Assembly: GCA_963747735.1 (NCBI GenBank)
Contig: CAVVGE010000006.1
Location: forward strand, 434,001-498,000
DNA length: 64,000 nt
Reading direction: 5' to 3'
Source of the DNA: AP-15 sp963747735
GTDB taxonomy: Bacteria; Pseudomonadota; Alphaproteobacteria; ATCC43930; CGMCC-115725
Shown: positions 1 to 8,390 of the stretch, one piece after another
How the letters are laid out: every line of letters begins with the position of its first letter
Position numbering within the stretch: the stretch's first letter is position 1
Notes under the pieces: model-generated
The model's database searches: none
The model's input: only the letters and a program-made list of their open reading frames with translations
What the model was told of the DNA's origin: nothing
Translations under genes and position numbers: made by a program

Positions 1-92
1 GTAGTCTGGCGGCGGTGGTCTGGGGTGCGCGGCCGGATACGGCCGGTCAGGGGCAGGGTTCGCATGTGCATAGCGTTCGGTCGGTTGCCGGC

Positions 93-1238
93 ATGAACCG
101 CTCGCGCCGGTTTCTCGTGCGGATGGCGCTTTTTATCGTGCTCGTCGCGGCGCTGGCGGCGGCGCTCGGGCGTCCGCTGGCGGCCGCCTTTATGGGCAAT
201 CCGGGGGTGAACGGGGTGATCCTCGGCATCCTCCTCGCCGGTATCGTCTACATTGTCCGCCAGGTGCTGCTGCTCGACCCGGAGAGCGATTGGATCGAGG
301 GCTTTCGCCACCGCGAGGCTGGCGAAGAGGCGCCGGTCGGCCGGCCGCCGCGGCTCTTGGCGCCGATGGCGCGCATGCTCAATCTGCGCCACGGCGGGCG
401 CGTCAGCCTGTCCGCGACCTCGCTGCAAACTCTGCTCGACGGCATTGGCTCGCGCCTCGCCGAATCGCGCGAGACCTCGCGCTACCTGATCGGCGTCTTG
501 GTCTTTCTCGGCCTCCTCGGCACCTTTTACGGGCTCCTCGAAACGGTGCGCTCGGTCGGCGGCGTGATCGGCGGGTTGAACGTCGGCGGCACCGACCTCT
601 CCAGCGCCTTCGCCAATCTGAAATCGGGGCTCGAATCGCCGCTCTCGGGCATGAGCACGGCATTCAGCTCGTCGTTGTTCGGGCTCGCTGGCAGCCTGGT
701 CCTGGGCTTTCTCGACCTGCAGGCGGGGCAGGCGCAAAACCGCTTCTACAACGACCTCGAAGAGTGGCTCTCGACCTATACAAGGCTCTCCGGCGGCGCG
801 CTTGGCGACGGCGGTGACGCGTCGGTCCCGGCCTTTATCCAGGCGCTCCTCGAGCAAACCGCGGACAGCCTCGAAAATTTGCAGCGCATCATGGCGCGCG
901 GCGAGGAGAGCCGGATCGGCGCCAACGCGACCCTGGCCAGTCTTACCGACCGCTTGAGCGTCCTCGGCGAGCAGATGAAGGCGGGCCAATTGCTGATGGT
1001 GCGGCTGGCCGAGAACCAGCTCGAGCTAAAGCCGTCGCTGACCCGCCTCGCCGATCTCGGCGAAAGCTCGCTCGGCCAGGACGATATGCTGCGCGGCCAT
1101 CTGCGCAACATCGAGGGCTATATCGCGCGCCTTCTCGAAGAGCTGAACCAGGGCCGGGCGCAAAGCGTGCAGGAATTGCGCGGCGAGATCCGCATTCTCG
1201 CTCGCACCATCGCCGCGCTCGCCGAAGAAAACCGCTGA
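93..1238 (+). CDS. MotA/TolQ/ExbB-family proton-channel protein
   Basis: A 381-residue inner-membrane protein of the ion-driven motor family. I see two N-terminal hydrophobic segments (about residues 7-28 and 40-60), a third near 131-152 with LGLLGTFYGLL, and a fourth near 186-210 (GMSTAFSSSLFGLAGSLVLG). The GTFYGL and GMSTAFSSSLFG stretches match the two pore helices of MotA/ExbB proteins. About 170 residues of helical, probably cytoplasmic tail follow. The frame is open upstream to a GTG at 15, but the ATG at 93 directly precedes the first hydrophobic helix, so I prefer it. It is 21 bp ahead of an OmpA/MotB-like gene, and the two should form one stator-like complex that draws proton flow to act on peptidoglycan. 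No flagellar genes are nearby, so flagellar rotation is not supported. Confidence 0.85.
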   Translation: MNRSRRFLVRMALFIVLVAALAAALGRPLAAAFMGNPGVNGVILGILLAGIVYIVRQVLLLDPESDWIEGFRHREAGEEAPVGRPPRLLAPMARMLNLRHGGRVSLSATSLQTLLDGIGSRLAESRETSRYLIGVLVFLGLLGTFYGLLETVRSVGGVIGGLNVGGTDLSSAFANLKSGLESPLSGMSTAFSSSLFGLAGSLVLGFLDLQAGQAQNRFYNDLEEWLSTYTRLSGGALGDGGDASVPAFIQALLEQTADSLENLQRIMARGEESRIGANATLASLTDRLSVLGEQMKAGQLLMVRLAENQLELKPSLTRLADLGESSLGQDDMLRGHLRNIEGYIARLLEELNQGRAQSVQELRGEIRILARTIAALAEENR

Positions 1239-1259
1239 GCGAAGGCGCCGGATCGAGCC

Positions 1260-2381
1260 ATGGCTATCGTTCGAAGACATTCGCCGCGTTCGAGCATCGA
1301 CATCTGGCCGGGCTTTGTCGATGCCCTGTCGCAATTATTGATGGTGATTATTTTTATATTGTTGGTGTTTACCGCCGGCCAGCTGTATTTGTCGGCGGCG
1401 CTGTCGGGCCGCAATCAGGCATTGCAGAAATTGCAGCATCAGGTGGATGAGCTCGCCGATCTGCTGTCACTCGAAAAACAGGCCAACAGCAAATTGACGC
1501 AGGGTGCGGCGGGCCTTTCGGCCCAGCTCGCCAGCGTCGAGGCCGAGCGCACCAAGCTCAAGGCGCAAGTCGCCGATCTCGGCCTCCAGGCGCAGGCGGC
1601 GGCGACGCTGAAGACCGAGCTCGCCACCGAGCAGCAACAGAATTCGCAGGCGCAAACCGCGATCGCCGGGCGCGACACGCGTCTCAAGGAGCTGGCGGGC
1701 CGCGCCGACAAGGCCGAGCAGGCGCTCGCCGCGGAAAAGCAGGTCAGCAGCAACGCGCTTGCCCAAATCGATGCGTTGAACACCCAGATCGCCGCGTTGC
1801 GCGAGCAATTGAGCCGGATCGCCGCGGCGCTCGACCTTTCCGAGGGCAAGGTCAAGACCCAGCAGACCCAGATCACCGATCTCGGCAAAAAGCTCAACCT
1901 GGCGCTCGTCAACAAGGTCGAGGAATTGTCGCGCTATCGCTCGGAATTCTTCGGCCGGCTGCGCGATATTTTGGGCGACCGGCCGGGGATCCGCGTGGTC
2001 GGCGACCGCTTTGTGTTCCAGTCCGAGGTGTTGTTCGCGCCGGGCAGCGCCGATTTGACCGACGACGCCAAACAGGCGCTCGACCCGGTCATCGCCGCGC
2101 TAAAAGAGATCGCCGCGAAAATCCCGCCCGATATCGACTGGATGCTCCGCGTCGACGGCCATACCGACCATCGCCCGATCAGCAACGCGCAGTTCCCGTC
2201 GAATTGGGAATTGTCGACCGCCCGCGCGCTGTCGGTCGTCCGCTATGCGATATCCCAGGGAATTCCGGCCGAACGATTGGCCGCCGCCGGCTTTGCCGAT
2301 CTGCAGCCGATCGACCCGGCCGACACGCCGGAAGCTTTTCGCAAGAACCGCCGCATCGAGTTGAAATTGACCGAGCGCTAG
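1260..2381 (+). CDS. MotB-like protein with OmpA peptidoglycan-binding domain
   Basis: A 373-residue partner of the preceding channel protein. A single N-terminal transmembrane helix (about residues 20-44) begins GFVDALSQLLMVIIF. Its Asp sits where MotB-type proteins carry the proton-accepting aspartate. A long Ala/Gln/Glu/Lys-rich coiled coil follows (about 50-225). The C-terminal OmpA-like domain (about 240-373) contains FAPGSADL, the VDGHTDHRPI motif and the NRRIELKL ending typical of peptidoglycan binding. MotB proteins usually have only a short linker here, so the roughly 175-residue coiled coil is the unusual part. This layout is common for non-flagellar MotA/MotB-like pairs annotated as peptidoglycan-binding proteins. 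The cellular job is not known from the sequence. Confidence 0.87.
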   Translation: MAIVRRHSPRSSIDIWPGFVDALSQLLMVIIFILLVFTAGQLYLSAALSGRNQALQKLQHQVDELADLLSLEKQANSKLTQGAAGLSAQLASVEAERTKLKAQVADLGLQAQAAATLKTELATEQQQNSQAQTAIAGRDTRLKELAGRADKAEQALAAEKQVSSNALAQIDALNTQIAALREQLSRIAAALDLSEGKVKTQQTQITDLGKKLNLALVNKVEELSRYRSEFFGRLRDILGDRPGIRVVGDRFVFQSEVLFAPGSADLTDDAKQALDPVIAALKEIAAKIPPDIDWMLRVDGHTDHRPISNAQFPSNWELSTARALSVVRYAISQGIPAERLAAAGFADLQPIDPADTPEAFRKNRRIELKLTER

Positions 2382-2413
2382 CCCAAGATCCGATCAGGTT
2401 GCATCAGCCCGTC

Positions 2414-2544
2414 AGCCCCCTCACCCTTCCCTCTCCCCCAATTGGGGGAGAGGGTTGCGAAGGGTTGGCGAGGCGAACCCCCGGACGGCCGCCCGCCGAG
2501 GGCGGGCGTTCCGGGGGCTTACCCGAAGCTGGGTGAGGGGGGCT
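2414..2544. repeat. Composite palindromic repeat between convergent genes
   Basis: Outer arms AGCCCCCTCACCC and GGGTGAGGGGGGCT can pair across about 130 bases. Inside lies a perfect 26-bp palindrome at 2429-2454 (half-site CCCTCTCCCCCAA) and a second GC-rich stem around CCCCCGGA/TTCCGGGGG. A relative with the same CCCTCTCC and CTCACC arms occurs at 63641-63780. It lies between two genes that converge on it, so it may also act as a bidirectional transcription stop. Such elements are widespread non-coding repeats in alphaproteobacteria. Confidence 0.75.
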
Positions 2545-2569
2545 CTACCTAATCGTATCACGCTCTAGC

Positions 2570-3544
2570 TCAGCCGCGCAGGTGGCAGGCGACCCGGTGG
2601 CCGGGCGCGCTCTCCTTTAAGGGCGGCGCTTCGGTGGCGCATAACGGCAGCTGGCGGATCGGGCAGCGGGTGTGGAAATGGCAGCCCGTGGGCGGATCGA
2701 TCGGGCTCGGCACCTCGCCTTCGAGCCTGACCCGCCGGCGCGCGACGGCGGGGTCCGGGATCGGCACCGCCGACAGCAGCGCCTCGGTATAGGGGTGCAG
2801 CGGCGCGGTGTAGAGCTCCCGCGCCGGGGCGATCTCGACGATCCGGCCCAGATACATGACCGCGATCCGGGTGCTGATGTGGCGGACGACCGAAAGGTCG
2901 TGCGCGATAAAGAGATAGGTCAGGCCGAATTGCTGCTGCAAATCTTCGAGGAGATTGATGACCTGCGCCTGGATCGACACGTCGAGCGCCGAGACCGGCT
3001 CGTCGCAGACGATCAGCCTGGGCGACACCGCGAGTGCCCTGGCGATGCCGATCCGCTGGCGCTGGCCGCCGGAAAATTCGTGCGGATAGCGCCGCATATG
3101 GTCGGCGCGCAGCCCGACGGTTTCCAAGAGCTCGACCACCCGGTCTTCGAACTTCCGCCCTCTGGTCGCGAGCTTGTGGATGATCAGCGCCTCGCCGATG
3201 ATCGCCCCCACCGTCATCCGCGGGTCGAGCGAGGCGTAAGGGTCCTGAAAGATGATCTGCATGTCGCGGCTGAGCGCGCGGAATGCCCTCGGCGACAGGG
3301 CGGTGACGTTCTTGCCCTCGAACCAGACTTCGCCCGAGCTCGGCTCGACGAGGCGCAGGATGCAGCGCCCGGTCGTCGATTTGCCGCAGCCCGACTCGCC
3401 GACGAGGCCCAGGGTTTCGCCGGCGCCGATGTCGAAGCTGACCCCATCGACCGCATGGACCCGCTCGGCCGTACGCGAAAACAGCCGGCGCCGCACGGTG
3501 AAGTTCTTCACCAGCTCGTTGACGCGGAGCAGCGGCTCGGCCAT
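2570..3544 (-). CDS. Peptide ABC transporter ATPase, OppF/DppF type
   Basis: A 324-residue ATP-binding subunit of an oligopeptide/dipeptide importer. Visible motifs are Walker A GESGCGKST (about residues 50-58), Q-loop FQDPYASLDPR, signature FSGGQRQRIGIARAL and Walker B LIVCDEPVSALD. The C-terminal oligopeptide-transporter extension contains CHFHTRCP, whose cysteines resemble the Fe-S-binding tail of this subfamily. It is the last gene of a five-gene minus-strand operon, 12 bp after the OppD-like ATPase. The two ATPases should form the heterodimeric motor. Peptide specificity (Opp, Dpp or glutathione) cannot be read from the sequence. Confidence 0.92.
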   Translation of the reverse strand: MAEPLLRVNELVKNFTVRRRLFSRTAERVHAVDGVSFDIGAGETLGLVGESGCGKSTTGRCILRLVEPSSGEVWFEGKNVTALSPRAFRALSRDMQIIFQDPYASLDPRMTVGAIIGEALIIHKLATRGRKFEDRVVELLETVGLRADHMRRYPHEFSGGQRQRIGIARALAVSPRLIVCDEPVSALDVSIQAQVINLLEDLQQQFGLTYLFIAHDLSVVRHISTRIAVMYLGRIVEIAPARELYTAPLHPYTEALLSAVPIPDPAVARRRVRLEGEVPSPIDPPTGCHFHTRCPIRQLPLCATEAPPLKESAPGHRVACHLRG

Positions 3545-3556
3545 CGCGTCTTCCGC

Positions 3557-4543
3557 TCACGGGAGCACGCAGGCGACTTTGTGCCCGGGGGCGATTTCGC
3601 GCAGCGGCGGGGTCGCAGCGGTGCAGATCTGCCGGGCAAATCGGCAGCGCGGGGCAAAGCGGCAGCCGGGTGCCGGATCGACGAGGCTCGGCACCACGCC
3701 GGCGATGGCCTCGAGCCGGTCGGCGCGCGCGCCATCGGCGTCGAGGCGGGGGATCGAGCGGATCAGGCCCTGGGTGTAGGGATGGCGCGGCCGGGCGAAC
3801 AATTCACCGACCGGCGCCTCCTCGACGACCTTGCCGGCATACATGACGACAACCCGCTGCGCCGTTTCGGCGACGACCCCCATCGCGTGGGTGATCAGCA
3901 TGATCGCCATCCCGAGGCGCGACTTCATCTCGGCCAAGAGGTCGAGGATTTGCGCCTGGATCGTCACGTCGAGCGCCGTCGTCGGCTCGTCGGCGATCAG
4001 CAATTTGGGGTTGCACGAGAGCGCCATCGCGATCATCACCCGCTGGCGCATGCCGCCCGAGAATTGGTGCGGATAATCGCGCACCCGGCGCTCGGGGTTC
4101 GGGATGCGCACCAGCCGCAGCATCTCGATCGTCCGGTCGCGCGCCGCGCGCCGCCCGAGCCCCTCGTGCAGCCGCACCACCTCGGCGATCTGCTCGCCGA
4201 TCGTATAGACCGGGTTCAGCGAGGTCATCGGCTCCTGAAACACGATGCCGATTTCCTTGCTGCGGATTTTGCGCATCTCCCGCGCCGCGAGGGGCACCAG
4301 ATCGCGGCCCTGCCACAGGATTTCGCCGGCGACGATGCGGCCGGGCGGCATCGCGATCAGCTTCAAGACGGACATCGCGGTGACCGTCTTGCCGCAGCCC
4401 GATTCCCCGACGACCCCTAGGGTTTCGCCCCGATCGACCGCGAGATCGACGCCGTCCACCGCCTGCACCATGCCGTCATCGGTGGCGAAATGCGTCTTGA
4501 GGCCGCGGATCTCGAGGAGCCGCTCGGCGCCCGCCGCCGGCAC
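3557..4543 (-). CDS. Peptide ABC transporter ATPase, OppD/DppD type
   Basis: A 328-residue ATPase that pairs with the neighbouring OppF-like subunit. It shows Walker A GESGCGKTVT, Q-loop FQEPMTSLNPV, signature FSGGMRQRVMIAMAL, Walker B LLIADEPTTALD and the C-terminal oligopeptide domain with PRCRFARQICTAATPPL. The CxxxxxxC spacing is typical of the family. It starts 1 bp after the OppC-like permease stop, so translation is probably coupled. Length is normal for OppD (about 325-340 residues). Confidence 0.92.
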   Translation of the reverse strand: MPAAGAERLLEIRGLKTHFATDDGMVQAVDGVDLAVDRGETLGVVGESGCGKTVTAMSVLKLIAMPPGRIVAGEILWQGRDLVPLAAREMRKIRSKEIGIVFQEPMTSLNPVYTIGEQIAEVVRLHEGLGRRAARDRTIEMLRLVRIPNPERRVRDYPHQFSGGMRQRVMIAMALSCNPKLLIADEPTTALDVTIQAQILDLLAEMKSRLGMAIMLITHAMGVVAETAQRVVVMYAGKVVEEAPVGELFARPRHPYTQGLIRSIPRLDADGARADRLEAIAGVVPSLVDPAPGCRFAPRCRFARQICTAATPPLREIAPGHKVACVLP

Positions 4544-4544
4544 G

Positions 4545-5486
4545 TCACATCACCCGGCGCGGATCGAGCGCGTCGCGCAACCCGTCGCCGATAAAGTTGA
4601 TCGACAGCACGGCGAGGAACACGGCACCCCCGGCGAACAGCGCCCAATGCGGGGCAATGTCGAGATAATCCTTGGCATCGAACAGGATGCGACCCCAGGT
4701 CGGGATGTCGGGCGGGAAGCCGAGGCCGAGAAACGACAGGGTGGATTCGGCGATGATCGCAAACCCGACATCGATGGTGGCGGCGACGATCACGGGTCCG
4801 AGCGAGTTTGGCAAAATATGGCGCACCACCAGCCGCAACCGCGTGGCGCCCAGCGCGCGCGCCGCCTCGACAAACTCTTTTTCGCGCAACGACAGGAATT
4901 GCGCCCGCACCAGGCGCGCCACCTGCATCCAGCGAAACCCGCCGATCACCGCGACGATCAGGATAAAGACGCCGAGCTCGGGGCCGACCAGCGCCTTCAG
5001 CGCATCGCGAAACAGGTAGATGATCAACAGCAACAGCGGCAAAGGCGGCAACGACAGAAAGAGGTCGGCGAGCCACATCAGCGCCATGTCGACGACCCCG
5101 CCGGAGGTCCCGGCCGTGGCCCCGACCAGAACGCCGACGACGAGCGCGACCGTCATCGCCGCGAGCCCGACCGACAACGAAATCCGCCCGCCATAGAGCA
5201 TGCGCGCCAACAGGTCCTGGCCCAAATCGTCGGTGCCGAGCGGGTGTGTCCAGGAGGGTCCGGCGAGCTGCGCGGCGAAATCGATGTCGTTGATCGGCAC
5301 CCGCCAGATCAGCGGGCCAACCGCCACGGCGAGGATCATCAGCACAAGAATCGCCGCGCTCGCCGTGGCCAGCTTGTGCCGGCGAAACCGGCGCCACGCC
5401 TCGCTGCCGGGCGAGGCGTAACGGGCAGCGGCGACGCCGATCGGCGCGTCGCTAACGATAGGCGACGCGAGGGTCGAGCCAGCCAT
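4545..5486 (-). CDS. Peptide ABC transporter permease, OppC/DppC type
   Basis: A 313-residue inner-membrane permease with about six transmembrane helices. The first lies around residues 38-60 after a basic RRFRRHK stretch. The cytoplasmic EAA loop EAARALGATRLRLVVRHILP, which docks the ATPases, is intact. The annotated start overlaps the upstream OppB-like gene by 35 bp. A later start is possible because the first 30 residues are poorly conserved in this family. Together with the OppB-like protein it forms the membrane channel of the importer. Confidence 0.9.
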   Translation of the reverse strand: MAGSTLASPIVSDAPIGVAAARYASPGSEAWRRFRRHKLATASAAILVLMILAVAVGPLIWRVPINDIDFAAQLAGPSWTHPLGTDDLGQDLLARMLYGGRISLSVGLAAMTVALVVGVLVGATAGTSGGVVDMALMWLADLFLSLPPLPLLLLIIYLFRDALKALVGPELGVFILIVAVIGGFRWMQVARLVRAQFLSLREKEFVEAARALGATRLRLVVRHILPNSLGPVIVAATIDVGFAIIAESTLSFLGLGFPPDIPTWGRILFDAKDYLDIAPHWALFAGGAVFLAVLSINFIGDGLRDALDPRRVM

Positions 5487-6411
5487 AAAGGATGTCGGCG
5501 ATCAGGTTGAACAGAACGACAAGACAAGCGAACACAAACGTCACCGCCATGATGACGGGCGTGTCGTTGGCCAGCATCGAGCTGATCAGCAGCGAGCCGA
5601 TGCCGGGCACGCGAAAGATCTGCTCGGTGACGATGGCGCCGCCGAACACCGCCGGAATCTGCAATGCGATCAAGGTGACCACCGGCGTCAGCGCGTTGCG
5701 GACGACATGCTTGACGATGACGACGTGCTCGGCGAGCCCTTTGGCGCGGGCGGTCGTGACATGGTCGAGGCGGATCACGTCGAGCACCGCCGAGCGCACA
5801 TAGCGCGTCCACGAGGCGCCCTGGGCCAACCCCAGCACCATCACCGGCATCAGCGCCTGGCGGAGCTCCTGCCAATACCAATGCCAACCGGCGCTGCCGA
5901 GATCGGTGCGGTACACAAAAGGCAGCCAATCGAGATAGATGCTGAACAGCAGGATAAACAGAATGCCGGTAAAAAACGTCGGCAGGGAAAACCCGACAAA
6001 AGCCAAGGTGCTGGCGATCTGGTCGAAAATCGAATAGGGCCGCATCGCCGAATAGACCCCGACCGGCAGCGCCACCAGCAGCGCCAGGACCTGCGACGAG
6101 CCGATGATCCCCAAGGTCGTCGGCAAGCGCTGCATGATCAACGCGCCGACATTCATCCGGCTGACAAACGAAAAACCCCAATCGCCGTGCAGCATCGCTA
6201 CCAGCCAATGCAGGTAGCGCAGCATGATCGGATCGTCGAGGCCGAACTTCACGCGCAGCGAGGCGGCGACCGAGGGCGGGATATTGGGGTTGGCGGCGAG
6301 CTCCTGAAACGGGTCGCCGGGGGCGAGGGCCAGCACCGTGAACAATACCAAGCTGATGCCGAGCACGCTCGGCACCGCGATCGCGAGGCGTCTTACGAGA
6401 TAACGGCCCAT
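5452..6411 (-). CDS. Peptide ABC transporter permease, OppB/DppB type
   Basis: A 319-residue permease beginning MGRYLVRRLAIAVPSVLGIS, the usual OppB/DppB opening with a transmembrane helix at about 9-30. It carries the family stretch ALAPGDPFQELAANPNIP and the EAA-loop TARAKGLAEHVVIVKHVVRNALTP. Six helices are predicted by eye. It lies 25 bp after the binding-protein gene and overlaps the OppC-like gene, so the operon order is SBP-B-C-D-F, the canonical one for peptide importers. Confidence 0.92.
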   Translation of the reverse strand: MGRYLVRRLAIAVPSVLGISLVLFTVLALAPGDPFQELAANPNIPPSVAASLRVKFGLDDPIMLRYLHWLVAMLHGDWGFSFVSRMNVGALIMQRLPTTLGIIGSSQVLALLVALPVGVYSAMRPYSIFDQIASTLAFVGFSLPTFFTGILFILLFSIYLDWLPFVYRTDLGSAGWHWYWQELRQALMPVMVLGLAQGASWTRYVRSAVLDVIRLDHVTTARAKGLAEHVVIVKHVVRNALTPVVTLIALQIPAVFGGAIVTEQIFRVPGIGSLLISSMLANDTPVIMAVTFVFACLVVLFNLIADILYGWLDPRVAYR

Positions 6412-6436
6412 GCCGGGGCGCTCGGGAAAGCTGTTT

Positions 6437-8233
6437 TCACGTCTCCCGGTACCAGTTGCGCAGGTCCGACAACACGTTGTCCCAGCCGCTGAGCGACGCG
6501 CGCAGCTGGTGCGACATCGCCGACACCGCCGGACGGTAGACCACGGGGATCACCGATTGGCCGTTGATCACCAAATCGTTTATTTTGATGAATAGAGCGG
6601 CGCGCTTGACCGGGTCGAGCTCGTTTTCGGAATCGCGAAATGCCTTGTCGTATTCGTCGTTGCGCCAGCGCACGATGTTGCGGCCCTGCCATTTGTTGGC
6701 CTTCGAGGCGATCTCCCACGAAACAAACTGCCGCATAAAGACGCCGGGGTCGGGCTCGCCCATGGTTATCGTATACATTTGCATATCTGTATAGAAATGC
6801 GAATAAGTATCCGGGTTCGCCACATCCGACGAGAAATATACCGAAGCCGTCACGGATTTCAGCTCGACATTGATGCCGGCCTTTTGACAGGCTTGCTTGA
6901 CGATCGCCTGGGTTTTCTGGCGCGGCGCGTTGATCGAGGTCTGATAGACGAGCTTAAGCTTCTTCCCGTCCTTGGCACGGATACCGTCGGCGCCCTTTTT
7001 CCAGCCGGCCTGCTCCAGGATCTGGTTGGCCTTGTCGATGTTGAATTCCCAATGCGTGTTTTTTGAAACGAAGCGCGCCGGGTTGTTGACCATATTCGCG
7101 GTGGCGATCCCGGTGCGCCCGTAGATATGGGCCTCGACCGCACCGCGATCGACCAACAGGCTCATCGCCTGCCGCACCGCCGGGTCGCTGAACAGCGGGT
7201 GCTTTGTTTTGATGCTCGACCGCTCGCCGTCGACCTCGGTCCACGGGTCGGTGTTGTTGAGCTGGATGTGCTCGACATTGCCGCCTTGCACGATGACGAC
7301 GCGGCCCTTGGCCTCGCCGCCTTTTTCCAGCCGGCGCAGGATCTCGTCCTCGACCTGAAGGTTCCACGCATAGTCATATTCGCCGGTCTGGATCACCGCG
7401 CGCGCCGCCGATACCGCGTCGCCGCCGCCTTTCATTTCGATCATGTCGAAATACGGCCGGTTTGGCAGGTGGTAGTCGGGGTTAAGCGCGCCGCGGACGA
7501 GGTCGCCCGGCTTGAAATCGACAAAGCGGTAGGGGCCGGTCCCGACCGGCTTCAGGTTCGTCGGCGCATTGCGCGAGGCAGCGCCCTGGTATTCTTCGAA
7601 CAAGTGCTTCGGAATGATCATGCCGCGCTGGCCGACAAAGGCGTCTGCCCAGAACGGGGTCGGCTTGGCAAACTGCACCTTGACCGTCAGCGGATCGACC
7701 TTCTCGACCTTGATGTCCTTGTAGCTGCCGATCGTCGTCGCCGCGGTCGCCGGATCGGCGGCATATTGCCAATTGAACACCACGTCGTCGGCGGTAAACG
7801 GCTTGCCGTCGTGCCAGTGGACACCGTCCTTCAATTTCCAGGTCACCGATTTGCCGTCGGCCGCAACGCCGCCACTCTCGACATCGGGGATTTGGGCCGC
7901 GAGGACCGGCGCCAGGTTGCCGTCCGGGTCCCAGGCCGCGAGCGGCTCATAGAATACGCGCGAGCCTTCCTGGTCCTTGGTCCCGACCGCAAAATGCGGA
8001 TTGAGCAAGGTCGGGCTCTGCCAGAACAGCGTCTTGAGCGTTCCGCCGCCGCCGGCCTTGGTCGGCTTGTAAGAACTCGGGGTCGCGGGCTGCGCCAGGC
8101 CGACCGCGGTCAACAGCTGGGTTGCGACCGGCGCCACAAGCCCGGCGCCGGCCAATCTGCGCACAAACGCGCGCCGGGACAGCCGGCCTTCTTTGACCCC
8201 GGCGATCAGTTCGCGCAATTTCTGCTGGTCCAT
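6437..8233 (-). CDS. Tat-exported peptide/solute-binding protein, OppA/DppA family
   Basis: A 598-residue periplasmic binding protein of the family-5 extracellular solute-binding type, which captures a peptide or similar ligand for the adjacent permeases. The N-terminus carries a twin-arginine signal, SRRAFVRRLAGAGLVAP, followed by a hydrophobic stretch and a probable cleavage near GLAQPA. Family landmarks include KLKDGVHWHDGKPFTADDVVF and GTGPYRFVDFKPGD. It is the first gene of the operon. Export already folded through Tat is unusual for this family overall but common in alphaproteobacterial members. Confidence 0.92.
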   Translation of the reverse strand: MDQQKLRELIAGVKEGRLSRRAFVRRLAGAGLVAPVATQLLTAVGLAQPATPSSYKPTKAGGGGTLKTLFWQSPTLLNPHFAVGTKDQEGSRVFYEPLAAWDPDGNLAPVLAAQIPDVESGGVAADGKSVTWKLKDGVHWHDGKPFTADDVVFNWQYAADPATAATTIGSYKDIKVEKVDPLTVKVQFAKPTPFWADAFVGQRGMIIPKHLFEEYQGAASRNAPTNLKPVGTGPYRFVDFKPGDLVRGALNPDYHLPNRPYFDMIEMKGGGDAVSAARAVIQTGEYDYAWNLQVEDEILRRLEKGGEAKGRVVIVQGGNVEHIQLNNTDPWTEVDGERSSIKTKHPLFSDPAVRQAMSLLVDRGAVEAHIYGRTGIATANMVNNPARFVSKNTHWEFNIDKANQILEQAGWKKGADGIRAKDGKKLKLVYQTSINAPRQKTQAIVKQACQKAGINVELKSVTASVYFSSDVANPDTYSHFYTDMQMYTITMGEPDPGVFMRQFVSWEIASKANKWQGRNIVRWRNDEYDKAFRDSENELDPVKRAALFIKINDLVINGQSVIPVVYRPAVSAMSHQLRASLSGWDNVLSDLRNWYRET

Positions 8234-8390
8234 TGGTCTCCCCTGGCCGGCGTCTCGTCTCGTCGTTGCTCGGGGGCGCGCCGCAGGCCGGCGGCGGCGC
8301 GGCGGACTGTTTTAGCGCGGTATTGCGGGCGCAACCATCGGCTTTTTGACGCTCGCAGCGATAATGGACGATAATGGACGATGTTTTGAC
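8234..8390 (-). promoter_or_regulatory. Upstream region of the peptide transporter operon
   Basis: This 157-bp gap separates the cyclase gene stop from the binding-protein start and should hold the operon promoter. Around 8361-8380 a 10-bp unit (GATAATGGAC) is repeated directly. SD-like GGGGAGACC lies just before the ATG. I cannot assign -35/-10 boxes with confidence. Confidence 0.4.

Noticed and set aside
93..2381. Zorya anti-phage system
   Set aside because: Only the generic ZorA/ZorB-like motor layout is present; the effector genes are missing downstream and such pairs also occur as housekeeping genes. Retained as a low-scored finding.
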